Shown here: positions 14,979 through 24,616 of the stretch, piece by piece
How positions within the stretch are numbered: the stretch's first letter is position 1
Layout: every line of letters starts with the position of its first letter
Virus record (IMG/VR): IMGVR_UViG_3300028859_000011
Span: 61,547-125,546 of that record
Length of the DNA stretch: 64,000 nucleotides
Direction: 5' to 3' (one strand)
DNA from: a virus
Notes under the pieces: model-generated
The model's database searches: none
Seen by the model: only the letters and a program-made list of their open reading frames with translations
Told to the model about the DNA's origin: nothing
Program-made: the position numbers and the translations under genes

Positions 14979-15068
14979 GTTCCAGTGGCGAAACTTGGTT
15001 GAGACGCGTTAGATTTAGGATCTAATACAGTTAATGACACACTGCGGGTCCAAATCCCGCCTGGAATA
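14979..15068 (+). tRNA. trnL: tRNA-Leu (anticodon TAG)
   Basis: Class II cloverleaf: acceptor GTTCCAG with CTGGAAT, anticodon stem TTAGA/TCTAA with loop TTTAGGA (anticodon TAG, reads CUA), a long variable arm, and T arm GCGGG/CCCGC. It is not an amber suppressor, which would need anticodon CTA. Confidence 0.9.
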
Positions 15069-15070
15069 CA

Positions 15071-15115
15071 AAGTGTGAGCCAATTTTATTAAAAAAATTG
15101 ACTCACACTTTTTTA
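15071..15115 (+). terminator. Terminator of the tRNA operon
   Basis: A 17-bp stem with one C-A mismatch (15071-15087 with 15094-15110) followed by a short T run. It starts two bases after the last tRNA discriminator base. Confidence 0.85.
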
Positions 15116-15136
15116 TATATACAATAAAAAAAGTAT

Positions 15137-16075
15137 ATGAATAAATATAATAAAGAAAAATTTGAAGAAGTTATTAAAAAATCATTTTCTTATTCAAGCA
15201 CTTGCAAGAATATTGGATTAGTGCCAGTAGGAGGAAATATTCTCACAGTAAAAAAATATATTAAATTATATAATATAAACATTGATCATTTTACTGGGCA
15301 AGGATGGAATTTTGGAGATAATTATAAGCAAACAAAAAATGCTATACCATTAAATGACATATTAGATGGTTTGCATCCATCATATGGCACAACTCATTTA
15401 AAGAAAAGATTAATTAAAGATAGACTAAAAGAAAATAGATGTGAAGAATGCGGGTTGACAGAATGGAATAATATGCCAATTGCTTTACAATTACATCATA
15501 AAGATGGTGATAGTACAAATCATAAATTTGAAAATTTAAAAATATTATGTCCAAATTGTCACACACAAACAGATACATATGGATCTAAAAATAAAGGAAC
15601 AGAGAAAACATATGATAAGATACAATTATTGGAATCTATTTCCAATTCCAAAAATTACAGTGAAGTCAAAATAAAAATAGGATTAAAAAGAGGAGGTGAT
15701 AATAATGTAATAAAAAATATCATGTTTGAATATGATATAAATTTTAATGACAGTGAAAAAATAAAAAGTATAATTTTAGAAGAAAAAGAATTAATAGAAA
15801 AAGAATTAATAGAAAAAGAAGAAATTCAAAATAAATCAACAAAAAAAATTAAAATTAGAAAAAAATATCCATCAATAAAAAATATTTGCTCATGCGGCAA
15901 AGAAATTCAAACCAGATCAAATCAGTGCAATGAGTGTTATAGATTATCTGAAAGAAAAGTAATGAACAGACCAACTAAAGATGAATTAAGATTAATGATA
16001 TCTGATACAAGTTTAGAAGCTGTTGGTAGAGTTTATGGTGTGACTGGCAATACAGTTAAGAAGTGGCTAAAATAA
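15137..16075 (+). CDS. HNH homing-type endonuclease
   Basis: 312 residues. The HNH motif is complete near residues 98-142: CEECG, then LQLHHKDGDSTNHKFENL, then CPNCHTQT, so a zinc-stabilised HNH nuclease that cuts DNA. The C-terminus adds a four-cysteine site (CSCGKEIQTRSNQCNEC) and a helix-turn-helix-like end (SLEAVGRVYGVTGNTVKKWL), the modular make-up of free-standing homing endonucleases. It sits directly after the tRNA terminator and is followed by a broken tRNA end, which suggests it moved into the tRNA cluster. Confidence 0.85.
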   Translation: MNKYNKEKFEEVIKKSFSYSSTCKNIGLVPVGGNILTVKKYIKLYNINIDHFTGQGWNFGDNYKQTKNAIPLNDILDGLHPSYGTTHLKKRLIKDRLKENRCEECGLTEWNNMPIALQLHHKDGDSTNHKFENLKILCPNCHTQTDTYGSKNKGTEKTYDKIQLLESISNSKNYSEVKIKIGLKRGGDNNVIKNIMFEYDINFNDSEKIKSIILEEKELIEKELIEKEEIQNKSTKKIKIRKKYPSIKNICSCGKEIQTRSNQCNECYRLSERKVMNRPTKDELRLMISDTSLEAVGRVYGVTGNTVKKWLK

Positions 16076-16101
16076 TGTCTTATATTGAAATGTCTAAATG
16101 A

Positions 16102-16126
16102 GATGGTTCGACTCCCACCTAAGTTA
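16102..16126 (+). pseudogene. 3' remnant of a tRNA gene
   Basis: The sequence TTCGACTCCCAC and the following CTAAGTTA match the T loop, T stem and acceptor end of the class I tRNA at 14897-14970 at 20 of 22 positions. No 5' half is present; the HNH gene lies where it would be. The minus-strand gene next door uses the TTA at its end as its stop codon. Confidence 0.65.
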
Positions 16127-16667
16127 CAAATTAAATTTCTTTGATGCTATAATTGATTCCATATCAATTATAGAACTTGACCAATACTTCATTGATCCAT
16201 CATCAGTTTTAACAATTCCTGGTCCGTCGTGAGGTCCAGGATTCATTTTTTTAACTTCATAATCAATTGAAGCCCATCTAAAATTTTCAATTCTTTCTTT
16301 CTTTATTACTTTACACAATTCAGTATTATTCCAACCAAGTAAGCAATAATCTCCAATAGATGGTAGATTTTCCAGATCTTCAATTTTTTTAGAATAGCTT
16401 TTTATTTGTTCACGTTTAACTAAAAAATTGTTATTCCACAATTCATATTTATCAAATTTAACGTTATAGTATTCTGTGTGTTTCTATAGATATTATTTTA
16501 CCTATTCTATATTTATAGTCAGTATCGTTTTTTCTAGGGGTAAAATATTCAGGTATTTTAGATTCATAGAAATCTTCGTTGAGTCTGACGTAATCATTTA
16601 TTTCTGGTTCTGAATCACGTGTAAATTCTTTTGTATTGTAGAATTCAATTTTTTTAATATGTTTCAT
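16124..16667 (-). pseudogene. Tagged-family gene split by a frameshift
   Basis: The frame starting at 16667 (MKHIKKIEFYNTKEF) ends early at 16464. The rest continues in another frame to a stop at 16124, ending ASKKFNL, the C-terminal tag of this gene block. The switch point is an ACACACA run near 16474-16481: one extra CA would join the halves into one protein of about 180 residues. The two halves carry related segments (PEINDYVRL...IGKIISIE and PSIGDYCLL...CKVIKKE). A two-base deletion, slippage or sequence error are all possible. Confidence 0.6.
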
Positions 16668-16670
16668 ATG

Positions 16671-17036
16671 TTATATTTTTTTGCATGTATTTTTAGTTTG
16701 AATATCGTCATATATATCATCAAATGATATAGCTAAAAAATCATCAACTGATAGCATATTTTGCATGTAATCTATTCCATCACCCCAACCTCTTGTAGAA
16801 ACAGAACTGATAGATATTGAATATTCTGAATATTTTGAAACCTCAACAATTATTGCATAATAGCCTGGAGTTTTAACATTCCTTCTTATAGTATGTTCGT
16901 CATTATAACTTAGATTATATGTTTTGAGTTTATCAATAAGTTGTTCTGTTTGTTCGTCTGTTATGCCTTCAATATTTATTGCAAATCTGAATTTATTTTT
17001 AGAACTTTCATTAATGAATTGATTATATTTTTTCAT
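16671..17036 (-). CDS. Capsid-tag family protein, 121 residues
   Basis: Starts MKKYNQFINESS, the N-terminal tag of this block, with a likely protease cut after INE. The body (FRFAINIEGITDEQTEQLIDK, later VSTRGWGDGIDYMQN) is clearly related to the protein at 17422-17856 (FRFAVDITNITDDQIDKLFD, TTPRWGAGYTYMEC). It lacks the KFN C-terminal tag. Its start overlaps the stop of the upstream gene (ATGA). Confidence 0.75.
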   Translation of the reverse strand: MKKYNQFINESSKNKFRFAINIEGITDEQTEQLIDKLKTYNLSYNDEHTIRRNVKTPGYYAIIVEVSKYSEYSISISSVSTRGWGDGIDYMQNMLSVDDFLAISFDDIYDDIQTKNTCKKI

Positions 17037-17425
17037 AGGTTAAATTTATTTGCGTCATTTTTTAATTTAAAATAATTTTCAACTCCATCTAATCCAACCA
17101 ACAAAAATTCTTCTAATGATATTAAATTTACTTTTACTGAACTACCGAAATCTATACCTGAAATTTTAATATAATTAGTATTATTTATATCATAATACAA
17201 TGATATCTCCTATGAATATTTTGTTGATATTAAAAATTCTTCATTCCAAGAATATAATTTAACATGTTTTTTTATTTCATTTATTGCGGATTTTTTCTTA
17301 TCAATTGTATTATTTGTACTTTTATCAATAACAAATGTAATATTAGGCTCTGATTCAGGTATCATATCTTTACTATCAATTAATATGTAATTATTTTCAT
17401 TAATGAATTGGTTATATTTTTTCAT
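17033..17425 (-). pseudogene. Capsid-tag family gene with an in-frame amber codon
   Basis: The frame opens at 17425 with MKKYNQFINENN and meets TAG at 17210-17212 after 71 codons. The same frame runs on for 58 more codons to TGA at 17033-17035. The continuation contains NLISLEEFLLVGLDGVENYF and ends KNDANKFNL, matching the ends of its intact paralogues (LIISLDNFLIIGLEGVETLY, KKDANKFNL). Read through, the protein would be about 130 residues with both tags. It is either a fresh nonsense mutation, a leaky stop or a sequence error. No amber-suppressor tRNA is in the window. Confidence 0.65.
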
Positions 17426-17856
17426 ATATTAAATTTATTTGCATCTTTTTTCATGTTGATAATTTCTTCTTTTGCTTTGACAAGTTCTTCAGCTCCTTCA
17501 AATCCAACTTTAAAGAATTCATCTAACGATAATATACATTCCATATAAGTATATCCTGCTCCCCAACGTGGTGTTGTAACTGTTGATATATCTATTCTAC
17601 AACGATTAAAATAATCAGTAATCTCGAATCCTAAAGCCCAAGGAAAGAAAGAATTACTTCCAAAAATATCCTTTTTGTATCTAAGACTCAATAATTCTGA
17701 TTTTCCAAATTCTGAATATTCATCATAATTTACAGATTTTTTGTAAATCATATCAAATAATTTATCAATTTGATCATCTGTGATATTTGTTATATCAACA
17801 GCAAATCTGAATTTATCAGAAATACTTTCATTGATGAATTGTTTATATTTTTTCAT
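17422..17856 (-). CDS. Capsid-tag family protein with both tags, 144 residues
   Basis: N-terminal tag MKKYKQFINES (cut expected after INE) and C-terminal tag KKDANKFNI. The body is paralogous to 16671-17036; the shared parts are the N-terminal strand and helix and the R-W-G-x-G segment. The start overlaps the upstream stop by four bases, as in the whole block. Probable internal head protein; no enzymatic motif seen. Confidence 0.75.
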   Translation of the reverse strand: MKKYKQFINESISDKFRFAVDITNITDDQIDKLFDMIYKKSVNYDEYSEFGKSELLSLRYKKDIFGSNSFFPWALGFEITDYFNRCRIDISTVTTPRWGAGYTYMECILSLDEFFKVGFEGAEELVKAKEEIINMKKDANKFNI

Positions 17857-18293
17857 AGGTTAAATTTATTTGCATCTTTCTTAATTTTATAAAGTGTTTC
17901 AACTCCTTCTAATCCAATTATAAGGAAATTATCTAATGAAATTATAAGGTTATTCTCACCTCTCATCTCATCAGATCTCAGTTTTAAAAAATCTATTGTA
18001 TCTCTTGGTATTGCAGAATTGCCCCAACTTTCATATACTTGAATATACCATACCCAGTAATTATTTTTATCTACTGAGAAACGTTTCCAATCAGTATCAT
18101 TATCTCTAATTAATAAACTTTTTATATTGTGAGTTTCTAATGTCACATATTTTCTAAATTCATCAAATGCTTCTTGTTGTCTTTTTTCATCTGCATCTTC
18201 CAATGATATGAAAAATTTAAAATCCATATTATTGGATGCATAATTTTCTCCATATGCTCTATTTTCGTTAATAAATTCTTTATATTTTTTCAT
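17853..18293 (-). CDS. Capsid-tag family protein with both tags, 146 residues
   Basis: Starts MKKYKEFINENRAYGEN and ends IKKDANKFNL. The C-terminal third (LIISLDNFLIIGLEGVETLY) matches the family consensus. The middle is rich in Asp, Arg and aromatic residues without a known motif. Coupled by four-base overlaps to the genes on both sides. Confidence 0.75.
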   Translation of the reverse strand: MKKYKEFINENRAYGENYASNNMDFKFFISLEDADEKRQQEAFDEFRKYVTLETHNIKSLLIRDNDTDWKRFSVDKNNYWVWYIQVYESWGNSAIPRDTIDFLKLRSDEMRGENNLIISLDNFLIIGLEGVETLYKIKKDANKFNL

Positions 18294-18757
18294 ATATTAA
18301 ATTTTTCAGCTTTTTTTATCATTAGATATTTTTGATATTGTTTTGGATATTCATCTATTATTTTCTTTTTATCATTAAGTTGTAAATATGTCAAAAAATC
18401 ATTACCAAGATTGTCTTTTAGATTCCAATTCGCATTAGATTCTATTAATACTTTTACTATATTAATATTTTCTCTTAATGTAGCATACTGTAATGCGGTT
18501 CTATCATATATATCTTGATAGTTTATATCAGCGCCTTTTTCTATTAAATACTCAACCACGTCTATTCTATTATTATCTGCTGCTAATATTAATGGTGTAT
18601 AATTATTATTTTCTATAATATTTATATCAATTTTTTCAACTTCTATATATTCTTTAACAACTTCTAAATCTCCCCTTCTACAAGCTTCAAATATACTAAT
18701 ATCACTATTGAAAAAGATATCAGAATATCTATCTTCAAATGTTTTTATAAATTTCAT
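18290..18757 (-). CDS. Ankyrin-repeat protein with both tags
   Basis: 155 residues. N-terminal tag MKFIKTFED, then ankyrin repeats from about residue 22: ACRRGDLEVVKEYIE, TPLILAADNNRIDVVEYLIEKGADI and TALQYATLRENINIVKVLIE. It ends KKAEKFNI, the block's C-terminal tag. Ankyrin repeats bind other proteins. With capsid-type tags this could be an effector carried in the virion, which is inference. Confidence 0.8.
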   Translation of the reverse strand: MKFIKTFEDRYSDIFFNSDISIFEACRRGDLEVVKEYIEVEKIDINIIENNNYTPLILAADNNRIDVVEYLIEKGADINYQDIYDRTALQYATLRENINIVKVLIESNANWNLKDNLGNDFLTYLQLNDKKKIIDEYPKQYQKYLMIKKAEKFNI

Positions 18758-19371
18758 ACCGCAGTTTTATTTTTTAATTTTGAAATTGCTTGTTTTATAA
18801 TATCTATTGTTAAGTTATTAATTTCAAATATATTAAAATCTCCTTCAATTTCTGTATTATGAGGATGTTCAATTTTAATTGACACTTTACTTAATGGTTT
18901 ACTCCCAATAACTTTTTGAGAGTCTTCTACTAATATATCAACAAATTTCCATTTATCACTTGATGAATTAACAAATATTATATCATCATATTTGAAACCA
19001 TAATGATCTAACCATTTTTTAGCAGCATTTTTAGATTCTTCAGTTGGTTGTTTAGTTATAATGTTTAATGTATATCCATAAGTTTTCACAAAGTCATATA
19101 TATTATTAACTGTATCAACTGCTCCTTTATATGGTTGAGCTATATCAAACACTTCAGCTTTTTTATTATTGAACCAAGTTTTAGATGATTCACCGTTATA
19201 ATCCATAGTTTCATACCAATGCCAATTTTGATCACTAGTTATTTCTTTATCAGGAAAATATCTTTTATATAGTGTATTATAAGAATTAACAAAATCACAT
19301 ATAGTACCATCAATATCGATTCCTATTGTTACTTTATTAGTAAATGTTTCAAATAATTTTAGATGTTTCAT
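18754..19371 (-). CDS. HAD-type 5'(3')-nucleotidase-like protein with N-terminal tag
   Basis: 205 residues. Tag MKHLKLFET, then HAD motif I GIDIDGTICDF (residues 17-27), motif II NIITKQP and motif III/IV region DKWKFVDILVEDS. The layout and size fit deoxyribonucleotidase-like HAD enzymes that remove phosphate from nucleoside monophosphates. There is no KFN tail. It is the promoter-proximal gene of the 16.1-19.4 kb minus operon, preceded by the TTTATATATAA motif. Confidence 0.8.
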   Translation of the reverse strand: MKHLKLFETFTNKVTIGIDIDGTICDFVNSYNTLYKRYFPDKEITSDQNWHWYETMDYNGESSKTWFNNKKAEVFDIAQPYKGAVDTVNNIYDFVKTYGYTLNIITKQPTEESKNAAKKWLDHYGFKYDDIIFVNSSSDKWKFVDILVEDSQKVIGSKPLSKVSIKIEHPHNTEIEGDFNIFEINNLTIDIIKQAISKLKNKTAV

Positions 19372-19384
19372 ATTTTAATTAAAA

Positions 19385-19409
19385 TTTTATATATTATATA
19401 TAAATTTTT
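19385..19409 (-). promoter_or_regulatory. Candidate late-type promoter motif
   Basis: The minus strand reads AAATTTATATATAATATA, ending 14 bases before the start codon of the nucleotidase-like gene. It matches the motif before other tagged and fibre genes. Confidence 0.45.
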
Positions 19410-19443
19410 AAGCTAAGATTTATTTTAAAAATGAGTTATATTT

Positions 19444-19462
19444 TTTTATATATAATATAATA
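19444..19462 (+). promoter_or_regulatory. Candidate late-type promoter motif
   Basis: TTTTATATATAATATAATA, ending 19 bases before the ATG at 19481. It is divergent from the copy at 19385-19409. Confidence 0.45.
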
Positions 19463-19480
19463 AAAAACAACTTAACTATA

Positions 19481-19675
19481 ATGAAAACAAAACTAGAAAA
19501 CCTATTAAGTTTTACTGATTTTACTGGTAACTATAATTCACAGCAAGCAACTAAAACTAAAAGAACAGACACTGGAGTAGATGTCATAAAAGAAAATAAT
19601 GAAGAGAATATCGAAGATAATATTGAAGATAAAGATTATTCTACTGAATTTGATTCTGAACTTGAAAAAGATTAA
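19481..19675 (+). CDS. Small acidic protein, 64 residues
   Basis: MKTKLENLLSFTDFTGNYNS followed by a Lys/Thr patch and a Glu/Asp-rich tail. The N-terminus loosely recalls the tag of the minus-strand block, but the spacing differs. No function assigned. Confidence 0.6.
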   Translation: MKTKLENLLSFTDFTGNYNSQQATKTKRTDTGVDVIKENNEENIEDNIEDKDYSTEFDSELEKD

Positions 19676-19711
19676 TATATATTTAATTAACAAAAAAATA
19701 TAGAATTGAAA

Positions 19712-19870
19712 TTATTCTATATTTTTATATAATTCACATATTGCTATTCCAGTTATTATATCATATGATATTATTTCTCCTATGATTTCAGTTAAATTTT
19801 CTTCTGATACAACTGTGCCTATAACATCATCCATTATTAATTTTTTTTCAAGTTGAATTTTTATTTCCAT
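19712..19870 (-). CDS. Small unknown protein, 52 residues
   Basis: ATG at 19870 directly follows the stop of the gene at 19871-20062 on the same strand. The product (MEIKIQLEKKLIMDDVIGTV at the start) is acidic with hydrophobic strands. The tight junction supports co-translation. No family recognised. Confidence 0.5.
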   Translation of the reverse strand: MEIKIQLEKKLIMDDVIGTVVSEENLTEIIGEIISYDIITGIAICELYKNIE

Positions 19871-20062
19871 TTAATATTCATTTAATTTTTTAAGTTTTAA
19901 TTTTCTTAATTCTGATTGATCATAATAGAATATAGCAATAGTTATATAATCATCATCTTGAGTTTGAGTGACATTGAATATTTCAATATTACTAGTAGAC
20001 AACCATTCATTTATTTTTTCTTCTAATGTAGTTTTATTAGAATTTATAATCTTACATTTCAT
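19871..20062 (-). CDS. Small protein with basic RKLKLKKLNE tail
   Basis: 63 residues. Ends SELRKLKLKKLNEY, the basic tail found on many small plus-strand proteins at 42-45, 52-53 and 60-61 kb, here on the opposite strand and without an overlapping ATG downstream. That shows the tail is conserved for its own sake. Body unknown. Confidence 0.6.
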   Translation of the reverse strand: MKCKIINSNKTTLEEKINEWLSTSNIEIFNVTQTQDDDYITIAIFYYDQSELRKLKLKKLNEY

Positions 20063-20142
20063 TATTTAAAAATATTTTTATACATTATATATTATAAGTT
20101 ATGCATTCAAATTAAAAATTAACTCATATTTATAATAATAAA

Positions 20143-20160
20143 AAATTATATATAATTAAA
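20143..20160 (+). promoter_or_regulatory. Candidate late-type promoter motif
   Basis: AAATTATATATAATTAAA ending 16 bases before the ATG at 20176. Confidence 0.4.
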
Positions 20161-20175
20161 ATATAAAAAATATCA

Positions 20176-20439
20176 ATGAGTAAAAATAATTTAATTTTAA
20201 TTTCTAAACCTAATACCACCAAATATTACATTAATTTTTTAAAGACTACTGGAAAAATAGCATTAGAAATTGATAATAATGAAATTTATATGTTATCAGA
20301 AGATAATAATTTTTTAATAATGGAGAATGGCTCATATGAATTAAATGAAATTTATAATAATGAAATTTATATGTTATCAGAAGATAATAATTTTTTAATA
20401 ATGGAGAATGGCTCATATGAATTAAAAGAAATTTTATAA
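20176..20439 (+). CDS. Unknown protein with an internal 27-residue duplication
   Basis: 87 residues. The last two thirds are two nearly identical 27-residue units (NNEIYMLSEDNNFLIMENGS then YEL(N/K)EI), produced by an in-frame 81-bp tandem duplication. It precedes the fibre genes and may be a small structural or assembly protein; no motif supports a firmer call. Confidence 0.65.
   Translation: MSKNNLILISKPNTTKYYINFLKTTGKIALEIDNNEIYMLSEDNNFLIMENGSYELNEIYNNEIYMLSEDNNFLIMENGSYELKEIL
20281..20432 (+). repeat. 81-bp in-frame tandem duplication
   Basis: GAAATTTATATG recurs at 20281 and 20362, and the following bases are almost identical, giving two copies with period 81. The similarity implies a recent duplication. 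Confidence 0.8.
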
Positions 20440-20463
20440 TTGATAAAATTTATTTTAATTATA

Positions 20464-20484
20464 AAATTTATATATAATATAAAA
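20464..20484 (+). promoter_or_regulatory. Candidate late-type promoter motif
   Basis: AAATTTATATATAATATAAA ending 14 bases before the ATG at 20498, the first gene of the fibre operon. Confidence 0.45.
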
Positions 20485-20497
20485 TAATTAACAAAAT

Positions 20498-20938
20498 ATG
20501 AATAGCGAAAAACAATCAAAATTATGGATAAATAATAACTGGGTATATTTCAAAATAAAAATTGGTACGTACACTAATATTATCACATTTTTAGATGATA
20601 ATAATATATCTTTTATTAAATATAATTATATTGATTTTACTAAAATTCCAAGTGTTATATATGGTTACGGTAAGAGTACAAATTTATTAGAATATTTATC
20701 TAATAATAATAACAATGGAAATTTAATAATATCATTTTTAAATTATTTTTTAAATAGTTTAAAATTTAGTTATATTGATGGATCAGCAATAAGAATATTA
20801 ATGGTGAATAATATAGATTGGAAAATTTCAAATGTAATAGTTATAAAAAATAATTGGAAGTATTTTACAGTTGATACATCATTTTTTACCGCAGATAATA
20901 GTATAATTACAGCAGATAAAACAATTATTACAATATAA
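20498..20938 (+). CDS. Unknown structural-module protein, 146 residues
   Basis: Asn/Ile-rich and beta-rich, with a Thr/Ala-rich end (TVDTSFFTADNSIITADKTI) of irregular repeats like those in fibre shafts. It stands directly before the fibre genes and is probably part of the same operon. No family recognised. Confidence 0.65.
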   Translation: MNSEKQSKLWINNNWVYFKIKIGTYTNIITFLDDNNISFIKYNYIDFTKIPSVIYGYGKSTNLLEYLSNNNNNGNLIISFLNYFLNSLKFSYIDGSAIRILMVNNIDWKISNVIVIKNNWKYFTVDTSFFTADNSIITADKTIITI

Positions 20939-20962
20939 TTATTTCATAAAAAATAAAAAAAT

Positions 20963-23992
<3,030 letters not shown>

Positions 23993-23996
23993 AAAT

Positions 23997-24026
23997 AAAA
24001 GAGTAGATTTTAAATCTACTCTTTTT
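23997..24026. terminator. Bidirectional terminator
   Basis: A 12-bp stem (AAAAGAGTAGAT, 23997-24008, with 24014-24025) with T tracts on both strands, between convergent genes ending at 23992 (+) and 24025 (-). Confidence 0.85.
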
Positions 24027-24612
24027 ACATATTAAATTTTTTAGAATCTCTATATAAAGGATAATATTTAGTATTAATTTCATCATATTCTTTCCAACTC
24101 GTTTGAAATATATATCCAAAATTTTCTACATATTTATTATTTTTAGCCATATCTATAAATAGTTTGTGATAATTTATACATCTATTAATAAAAAATTCCC
24201 CTTTCCCTATAATAGAGCTAATTAAATCTAAATAACCATCATCTGATGGCATAAAGGCTGAATATTTATTATCTAGCCAAGTAGGTTTAAAATATAAATA
24301 AAGTTCTTCTATTAACTTATCATATTCATTTTTAAAATTCATAAGAGTATTATATTCAAAATTTTTGAATACTCTTATTTTCAATTTTAATTCTTCTTCT
24401 TTATCTTTATTTTCAAATTCATCCTTAGTTTTAATTATTTTATTCCAATCAACTACACGTATAAAATTCCAAAAATCATCACTATAATTATTAACATTAG
24501 GCTTATTAATTCTAATAATATCACCGTTACTAGTTATAGTTATCAAATTACCATTTTTATCATAATGCTCATTGTACTCTATATTTTCAAATATTTTAAA
24601 AATTGTTATCAT
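24025..24612 (-). CDS. Capsid-tag family protein with both tags, 195 residues
   Basis: N-terminal tag MITIFKIFENIEYN (cut expected after IFE) and C-terminal tag YRDSKKFNM. The middle is charged and helical with many aromatic residues and no recognisable motif. It is the last gene of the 24.0-27.4 kb minus operon; its stop lies in the shared terminator. Confidence 0.7.
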   Translation of the reverse strand: MITIFKIFENIEYNEHYDKNGNLITITSNGDIIRINKPNVNNYSDDFWNFIRVVDWNKIIKTKDEFENKDKEEELKLKIRVFKNFEYNTLMNFKNEYDKLIEELYLYFKPTWLDNKYSAFMPSDDGYLDLISSIIGKGEFFINRCINYHKLFIDMAKNNKYVENFGYIFQTSWKEYDEINTKYYPLYRDSKKFNM

Positions 24613-24616
24613 ATTA

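Noticed and set aside
17033-17425. Genome-wide recoding of TAG as an amino acid, as in some gut phages
   Set aside because: Most long genes contain no in-frame TAG, several genes end normally in TAG, and no tRNA with anticodon CTA is present; the tRNA with anticodon TAG reads CUA.
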